DNA from: an uncultured Eubacteriales bacterium
GTDB taxonomy: Bacteria; Bacillota; Clostridia; Christensenellales; Aristaeellaceae
NCBI GenBank assembly: GCA_902778055.1
Contig: CACYWL010000032.1
Coordinates: 1 to 32,167 of the forward strand
Length of the DNA stretch: 32,167 nt
Direction of reading: 5' to 3'
Below, one piece after another: positions 27,691 to 32,167 of the stretch. Both the position numbers and the translations under genes were made by a program. The notes beneath the pieces are model-generated. The model was not told the origin of the DNA. It searched no databases and saw only the letters and a list, made by a program, of their open reading frames with translations. Within the stretch, counting starts at the first letter, position 1; each line of letters starts with the position of its first letter.

Positions 27691-29622
27691 TCAGAATTCA
27701 AAAATATCTCCCTCCAGGGCGCTCCGCGCTGCCAGAATATATTTGGATGTGTCCAGCGGGTCCACACCTCTGCGCGGCGCGGTTTTTCCCAGCTCCGTCG
27801 GGCATTCCCTGTATCCGTGCAGAGAGGTGCTCATGCTTCCCTTTCCGCTGGTCAGGGAAGCAAACTGAATCGGATAGTCCATGCTGGAGGCGGCCGGGAC
27901 CAGGGCGCGGATCGTCACGGTTTCCCCGTCCGCGGCGGTGTCCAGAATTTCTCCCCGCATCTGCTGTACATCGCTGAGAATCCTCCCGGCGCATCCGGAG
28001 GGCGCGGTGAACACAATCTCCAGCACCGGTTCCAGCAGCACGCTGCCTCCCCGCCGCAGGCCGTCCTGGATGCCCATGGGTGTCGCGACGATAAAGTCCA
28101 GCGGATGGGTGTGAATCAGATGGTGGTTCCCGCCGGTCAGGGTAATCTTCAGGTCTGTCACCTGCCAGCCGAGGCGTCCCTGGCTCAGCGCGAGGGGCAG
28201 TGCCTGCTCCACCTGGTGCTGATACCTCGGCATGATATCGCGGCCGGGAACCACGGAGGAAAAGGTGATTCCGCTTCCCCTCGGCGCGGGCTCCAGATCG
28301 AACTCCAGAACGGCCCAGCAGGGCTTGGGCATGGTATAGGCGACAAAGCCGGTGGCCCGCTGCCGGATGGTTTCCCGGTAAATGACAGCCGGCTCCCCGA
28401 AGGAAACCGTCAGCCCGAACCGCGTTTTCAGCATTTCCTCCAGGATCTCCAGCTGAACCCTGCCCATGATCCGGAGAACCATTTCCCCGGTGGTTTCCAC
28501 ATATCTGGCCTCCAGCAGGGGATCCTCGGAGGAAAGCGCCGCGCAGGCCTCCCGCAGCCGCTGCATCTCCTCAGGCTTTTCCGGAAGTGCGCGCACCATC
28601 ATCAGGGGTGTTTTCAGCGTGCCCGGCTGAACCTTCCGCGGAAGCTTTTCCGGATTTCCGAACACGTGGCCGATCTCCAGGTCGCCGAGACCGTACACGA
28701 TTCCGACCTCTCCGGAGGAAAGCACGCCGGTATCCTCGCCGGCCGCATTTCGGATCTGGCTGATTTTGCGCTGCACAAGAATCGGCTCCCCTGTAACCCG
28801 GTTCGTCCCGATCCGCAGCTCCACGGTCATCCGGTTTTCAAGCCGCCCTCCGAACATCCGAGTCCAGAGCCCCCGGCCCATACTCCGATCCCTCGCGGCC
28901 GCAAAAACCACGGCGCACAGTTCACTGTCTCCGGTTTCCGGTCCGGGAAGATAGGTGACCATGGCGTCCAGCAGTTCCGCGATCCCGCGGTCATGCAGGG
29001 CGGAGCCGCACAGCGCCGGGCAGGCCTCCCCGGAAGCCGTCAGCCGGATCAGCCGTTCCCGGAGTTCGTCAGCTGGTATGGTCTCACCATCCAGATACCG
29101 GACCATCAGCTCGTCCGAGGTGCCGCATAGGTATTCGGTCAGTTCCTCCGGATCCCACAGGGGGCAGACCTCGGGAGTCAGCTTTTTCCTGATCTGTTTC
29201 AGCGCAGCATCCGGATTCGCCTCCTCCCGGTCTGTCTTGTTCAGAAAGAAAAGGAAGGGCATCCTCTGGTTCTTCAGAGCACGGAAAAGCGTTTCTGTCT
29301 GCGGCTGAACCCCCTGCGCCGCGTCCACCACCAGCACCGCCGCATCCAGCGCCCAGAAAGAGCGCTCAATCTCCGCGGAAAAATCAGTATGCCCCGGGGT
29401 GTCGATCAGCTGGATGGACGTCCCCTTCCATTCCAGGGAGACGCATGTGGCCCGGACCGAGATGCCGCGCCGCCGCTCCACCGGGAGGTCATCGGTATGC
29501 GCTGTGCCGCGGTCCACGCTGCCCGCTTCCCGAATTCTGCCGGAATGCACCAGCAGCTGCTCGGACAGGGTCGTCTTGCCCGCGTCAACATGCGCGAATA
29601 TGCCAATGTTTCGGGTGGACAT
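27691..29622 (-). CDS. Translation-factor GTPase, Tet(M)/EF-G-like
   Basis: A 643-aa ribosome-associated GTPase with the domain layout of ribosomal protection proteins and EF-G. GTPase motifs are AHVDAGKT (10-17), RRGISV (51-56, switch I), DTPGH (74-78), NKTD (128-131) and CGSAL (205-209). Domain II starts near 235, and domains III-V follow, ending SKYILAARSALEGDIFEF. The domain IV loop reads GGNHHLIHTHPLDF (497-510), whereas Tet(M) has a YYSPVST-type tip that contacts the tetracycline site. Drug resistance is therefore not supported by sequence alone. Many Clostridia carry such chromosomal homologs of unknown role. It lies 59 bp after luxS on the same strand without a terminator, so it is probably in the luxS transcript. 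Confidence 0.85.
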   Translation of the reverse strand: MSTRNIGIFAHVDAGKTTLSEQLLVHSGRIREAGSVDRGTAHTDDLPVERRRGISVRATCVSLEWKGTSIQLIDTPGHTDFSAEIERSFWALDAAVLVVDAAQGVQPQTETLFRALKNQRMPFLFFLNKTDREEANPDAALKQIRKKLTPEVCPLWDPEELTEYLCGTSDELMVRYLDGETIPADELRERLIRLTASGEACPALCGSALHDRGIAELLDAMVTYLPGPETGDSELCAVVFAAARDRSMGRGLWTRMFGGRLENRMTVELRIGTNRVTGEPILVQRKISQIRNAAGEDTGVLSSGEVGIVYGLGDLEIGHVFGNPEKLPRKVQPGTLKTPLMMVRALPEKPEEMQRLREACAALSSEDPLLEARYVETTGEMVLRIMGRVQLEILEEMLKTRFGLTVSFGEPAVIYRETIRQRATGFVAYTMPKPCWAVLEFDLEPAPRGSGITFSSVVPGRDIMPRYQHQVEQALPLALSQGRLGWQVTDLKITLTGGNHHLIHTHPLDFIVATPMGIQDGLRRGGSVLLEPVLEIVFTAPSGCAGRILSDVQQMRGEILDTAADGETVTIRALVPAASSMDYPIQFASLTSGKGSMSTSLHGYRECPTELGKTAPRRGVDPLDTSKYILAARSALEGDIFEF

Positions 29623-29681
29623 CGTTTCCCTTTCCTTTCTGATCCGCTGGAATCGTTTTCAGTCGGAGAGCGGTGGTTCGC

Positions 29682-30206
29682 TCAGGAATCGAAGAAACGC
29701 CGGCCGTCTTCGGTCACAGGCCGCTCCGCTCCAGGATAGGTGAAGATCTTCGGATTGTCCGCGTTCTCCTGCAGATAGGCAGCGAACCTGCGGGCATACC
29801 ATTTGGCCAGCCCGAGGTTATGCATGAGATATGCGCCGCAGTTCTCCGGCGTGGTGCCGGGAACTTCTTCCGCCTGTTCCACGGACAGGAAGCTCCGCAG
29901 GATCAGGTCAAATATCTCCCGGGGTTCGCGTCCGCCCTTCAGGATCAGGTAAAATCCCGTCATGCAGCCCATCGGCCCCCAGTAAATAACCTGGTTCTTC
30001 CAGTCAGGGTCATTCCGCAGGAAAGTGGCGATGAGGTGCTCCAGGGAATGCATGGCCGCAGCGTCCACGCCGGGCTCGATGTTGGGCCTTGTCAGCCGTA
30101 CGTCATAGGTGGTTACCATCTGATCCCCCAGGGTGTCCGTTCTGCTGGTGAAGATGCCCGGAACAATCCTGGTATGATCCACTGAAAAGCTGGGGATTAA
30201 ATCCAT
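29682..30206 (-). CDS. luxS: S-ribosylhomocysteine lyase (LuxS)
   Basis: Cleaves S-ribosylhomocysteine to homocysteine and DPD, the precursor of autoinducer-2, closing the activated methyl cycle in the cytoplasm. 174 aa. Metal ligands are H53 and H57 in HSLEHL (E56 between them) and C123 in ENCGAY. The catalytic Cys is C81 in GPMGCMTGFYL. It starts at 30206 with AAAGAGGT about 7 nt upstream. The partner nucleosidase (mtn/pfs) is not in the window. It has a good promoter of its own and shares a 326-bp divergent region with guaA. It feeds homocysteine into the same pool as MetY. Confidence 0.97.
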   Translation of the reverse strand: MDLIPSFSVDHTRIVPGIFTSRTDTLGDQMVTTYDVRLTRPNIEPGVDAAAMHSLEHLIATFLRNDPDWKNQVIYWGPMGCMTGFYLILKGGREPREIFDLILRSFLSVEQAEEVPGTTPENCGAYLMHNLGLAKWYARRFAAYLQENADNPKIFTYPGAERPVTEDGRRFFDS

Positions 30207-30244
30207 TTTAACAACCTCTTTCCGTATGATTTGAGATCCCGGTC

Positions 30245-30273
30245 AGTATAGCACAGGCGCGGCTGACCGTAAA
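30245..30273 (-). promoter_or_regulatory. luxS promoter
   Basis: On the minus strand TTTACG (30268-30273), 17 nt, TATACT (30245-30250) preceded by TGC (extended -10). Inverted copies of GTCAG lie around it: GGTCAG (30241-30246), GGCTGACC (30261-30268) and GTCAGCC (30287-30293). These are possible operator half-sites. Confidence 0.65.
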
Positions 30274-30321
30274 CCTCTCCAAAGCTGTCAGCCGGCAATC
30301 TGGCTTTTGAGACCGCTTTGG

Positions 30322-30327
30322 TATATA
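30322..30327 (+). promoter_or_regulatory. Possible guaA promoter (extended -10 only)
   Basis: TGG followed by TATATA (30322-30327), with an overlapping TATACT at 30324-30329. No good -35 lies at 16-18 nt. If used, it gives a leader of about 200 nt. Confidence 0.35.
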
Positions 30328-30329
30328 CT

Positions 30330-30532
30330 CTGTTCCGAAATGTCCGCCTTCCCGGAACCGATAACCGGGAAAAAGGGAAGGGGAGAGGCGGACAGCGGCA
30401 GGGAACCGGCAGGCCGCCGGACAGAAGCGGCCGCTGTGCCGCAGGCACCGGGCTTACCCAGGCTCCGGGCCAGTGCACTGCGATCGCCGCAAGGAACATG
30501 CGAAAGAAGCAGATCAGAGAGAGGAGAAGAGC
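30330..30532 (+). other. Structured, gene-free leader of guaA
   Basis: The luxS-guaA gap (30207-30532) contains no gene I can support. The guaA side is GC-rich and can fold: TGTCCGC plus CTTCCC (30341-30353) pair with GGGAAG (30375-30380) and GCGGACA (30388-30394), a 13-bp interrupted stem. Further GC-rich stems lie at about 30410-30470. No U-tract follows. I could not match it to purine, PRPP, ppGpp or other known riboswitch cores. Confidence 0.4.
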
Positions 30533-32074
30533 ATGACGGAGGAGAAGATTCTGATTCTGGATTTCGGAGGACAGTATACCCAGCTTATTGCCCGCAGAGT
30601 TCGCGAGTGTCATGTCTACTCAGAGGTGATTCCGTGGGATACACCCCTGCAGGATATTCTGAACCGCAGCCCGAAGGGGATCATCCTGTCCGGCGGCCCT
30701 TCCAGCGTTCATGATGAGGGAGCGCCCAGAATTGATCCCGCTCTTTATGACGCGGGTATTCCGGTGCTTGGAATCTGCTACGGCATGCAGCTGACCGCTC
30801 TTCTGCTGGGCGGAAGCGTGGAGAGAGCCGCTCAGCGCGAATACGGCAGGATTACTGTCCGGATGAAGGAACAGCAGGGACTCCTCGGCGGGATGAAAAG
30901 CGCTTCCAGCTGCTGGATGAGTCATACCTGGCAGGTCAGCGCCTGCCCGGAGGGCTTCAGAATCATCGCGGAAACGGATAACTGCCCCATTGCGGCCATG
31001 ATTCATGAGGAAAAGAAAATCTGCTGCGTACAGTTCCATCCCGAGGTCACCCACACGGAGGATGGAAGCATGCTGATCCGGAATTTCCTGTTCCGATTCT
31101 GCGGCTGTTCCGGGGACTGGACCATGAGCGCCTTTGCCGAGACCGTGATTCAGCAGATCCGGGAAACGGTCGGTGAGACCGGCACCGTGCTGCTGGCTCT
31201 GTCCGGCGGCGTGGACTCCTCCGTGGCTGCCGCCCTGATCTATCGGGCAATCGGGAAAAGGCTCACCTGTGTCTTTGTGGATCACGGCCTGCTCCGCAAG
31301 GGTGAAAGCGAGCAGGTCTGCCACGTGTTCAGCCAGCTTTTTCCGGTTCGCTTTATCCGCGCGGATGCCGCTGCCCGGTTTTTTGAAGACCTGAAGGGCG
31401 TTTCCGATCCGGAGGAAAAACGGCATATCATTGGCAGGGATTTCATTGAGGTATTCAGAAAGGAAGCAGCCGCCCTGGGCAGGCTGGACTATTTTGCGCA
31501 GGGCACCATCTACCCGGATGTGATTGAAAGCGGCCAGGGAACCAACGCTGCCGTCATCAAAAGCCATCATAACGTCGGCGGGCTGCCGAAGGAGCTCGGG
31601 TTTACAGAACTCATTGAGCCCCTGCGAATGCTCTTCAAGGATGAAGTCCGTGCCCTGGGTGAAACCCTGGGCCTGCCGAGGGATTTGGTCTGGCGTCAGC
31701 CGTTTCCCGGCCCCGGCCTGGCCATCCGGATCATCGGAGAGGTCACGCCTGAAAAGGCGGAGATTGTCCGGGAAAGTGACGCCATTCTCCGGGAGGAGGT
31801 TGCCGTTGCCGGACTGGATCGCCATGTGAACCAGTATTTCACCGTGCTGACGAATCTCCGCAGCGTCGGCGTCATGGGTGACGAGCGTACCTATGACTAC
31901 ACAGTGGCACTGCGTGCCGTCACCACCGATGACTTTATGACCGCTGACTGGGCGCGGCTTCCCTATGATCTGATTGCAAGGATCTCCGCCCGCATCGTCA
32001 ACGAGGTTCCTCACGTAAGCCGTGTGGTTCTGGATGTGACCACCAAACCTCCGGCCTCCATCGAGTGGGAATAA
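30533..32074 (+). CDS. guaA: GMP synthase (glutamine-hydrolysing)
   Basis: Converts XMP to GMP with glutamine and ATP; 513 aa, cytoplasmic. The N-terminal class I amidotransferase domain has [18 protein letters not shown], the nucleophile C82 in GICYGMQL, and H169/E171 in QFHPEVTHT. The ATP pyrophosphatase domain has the PP-loop SGGVDSS (224-230). The C-terminal dimerisation/XMP domain has [13 protein letters not shown] and the invariant end [11 protein letters not shown]. The ATG at 30533 has GAGAGGAG about 8 nt upstream. The SHTxxV form of the amidotransferase motif (WMSHTWQV), instead of SHGD, resembles the SHTD form I recall from Clostridia. Confidence 0.97.
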   Translation: MTEEKILILDFGGQYTQLIARRVRECHVYSEVIPWDTPLQDILNRSPKGIILSGGPSSVHDEGAPRIDPALYDAGIPVLGICYGMQLTALLLGGSVERAAQREYGRITVRMKEQQGLLGGMKSASSCWMSHTWQVSACPEGFRIIAETDNCPIAAMIHEEKKICCVQFHPEVTHTEDGSMLIRNFLFRFCGCSGDWTMSAFAETVIQQIRETVGETGTVLLALSGGVDSSVAAALIYRAIGKRLTCVFVDHGLLRKGESEQVCHVFSQLFPVRFIRADAAARFFEDLKGVSDPEEKRHIIGRDFIEVFRKEAAALGRLDYFAQGTIYPDVIESGQGTNAAVIKSHHNVGGLPKELGFTELIEPLRMLFKDEVRALGETLGLPRDLVWRQPFPGPGLAIRIIGEVTPEKAEIVRESDAILREEVAVAGLDRHVNQYFTVLTNLRSVGVMGDERTYDYTVALRAVTTDDFMTADWARLPYDLIARISARIVNEVPHVSRVVLDVTTKPPASIEWE

Positions 32075-32079
32075 CTGAC

Positions 32080-32113
32080 AAAACCCGCAAAGCCTTGAAA
32101 ACACTGGGTTTTT
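32080..32113 (+). terminator. Weak terminator after guaA
   Basis: AAAACCC (32080-32086) pairs with GGGTTTT (32106-32112) across a 19-nt loop and runs into a T-tract (32109-32113). The stem is short, so efficiency is uncertain. Confidence 0.5.
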
Positions 32114-32131
32114 GAAGCGGAAACGGGGCAT

Positions 32132-32151
32132 TTGATAGCAAATTGATAGCA
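32132..32151 (+). repeat. Direct repeats at the window edge
   Basis: TTGATAGCA occurs twice (32132-32140 and 32143-32151) with an 11-bp period, in an AT-richer stretch just past guaA. The period is about one helical turn, as for repeated protein-binding sites such as integrase arm sites. The window ends 16 bp later, so no element can be shown. Confidence 0.4.
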
Positions 32152-32167
32152 GATACCAAAACCGGAT

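Noticed and set aside
27691..29622. A tetracycline resistance gene of the Tet(M) type.
   Set aside because: The GTPase fold matches, but the domain IV tip differs from the resistance proteins and there is no mobile context. Only a family-level call is justified.
30207..30532. A purine riboswitch between luxS and guaA.
   Set aside because: I could not find the conserved purine aptamer core on either strand.

Overview
The window reads as chromosomal DNA of a fairly GC-rich Bacillota (Clostridia-type) bacterium. Four things point there: strong AGGAGG-type ribosome binding sites, housekeeping promoters of the TTGACA/TATAAT type, a CtsR-type heat-shock operator, and Clostridia-like versions of luxS, smc, lysA, MATE and LysR genes. 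A cytoplasmic pectin methylesterase and a GH4 glycosidase would suit a gut or rumen plant-polysaccharide niche, but genus and order cannot be fixed from the sequence. I found no prophage, CRISPR array, insertion sequence, rRNA or tRNA. Nearly all of it is ordinary core metabolism in short transcription units, and I see no clear new multi-gene system.

Layout: (1) 1-2.5 kb, minus strand: metY (O-acetylhomoserine sulfhydrylase) behind a pectinesterase gene. The metY -35 box lies inside the pectinesterase terminator hairpin. (2) 2.6-5.7 kb, plus: a cytidylate-kinase-like gene overlapping a MATE transporter gene, then a LacX-like aldose epimerase and a strong terminator. (3) 5.8-11.0 kb, plus: smc and a lysA-type decarboxylase, closed by a terminator shared with the convergent GH4 gene (11.0-12.4 kb, minus). 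(4) 12.6-14.0 kb, plus: an Orn/Lys/Arg-type decarboxylase gene broken by a 5-bp tandem duplication just before its PLP-lysine codon. (5) 14.1-16.2 kb, minus: hsp20 with a tandem CtsR operator on its promoter, and a second MATE transporter. (6) 16.3-18.7 kb, plus: pyruvate kinase and an MtaR/CpsY-like LysR regulator. (7) 18.8-23.7 kb: divergent glgA (minus) and carB (plus, without carA). (8) 23.9-26.3 kb, plus: a D-2-hydroxyacid dehydrogenase and an RlmD-type rRNA methyltransferase. (9) 26.3-27.6 kb, minus: an ECF sigma factor and a six-helix zinc-finger anti-sigma factor with a probable self-recognised promoter. (10) 27.7-30.2 kb, minus: luxS followed by a Tet(M)/EF-G-like GTPase. (11) 30.3-32.1 kb, plus: guaA with a structured leader. 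Short direct repeats lie past its 3' end at the window edge, a place where integrative elements often insert.

Functional links: metY, luxS and the MtaR-like LysR gene all touch sulfur amino acid metabolism. carB and guaA are the pyrimidine/arginine and purine entries. Pyruvate kinase, GlgA, GH4, the epimerase and the pectinesterase handle carbohydrate. The items most worth checking are the decarboxylase frameshift, the double CtsR site, the metY promoter architecture, the ECF promoter and the sequence beyond guaA.
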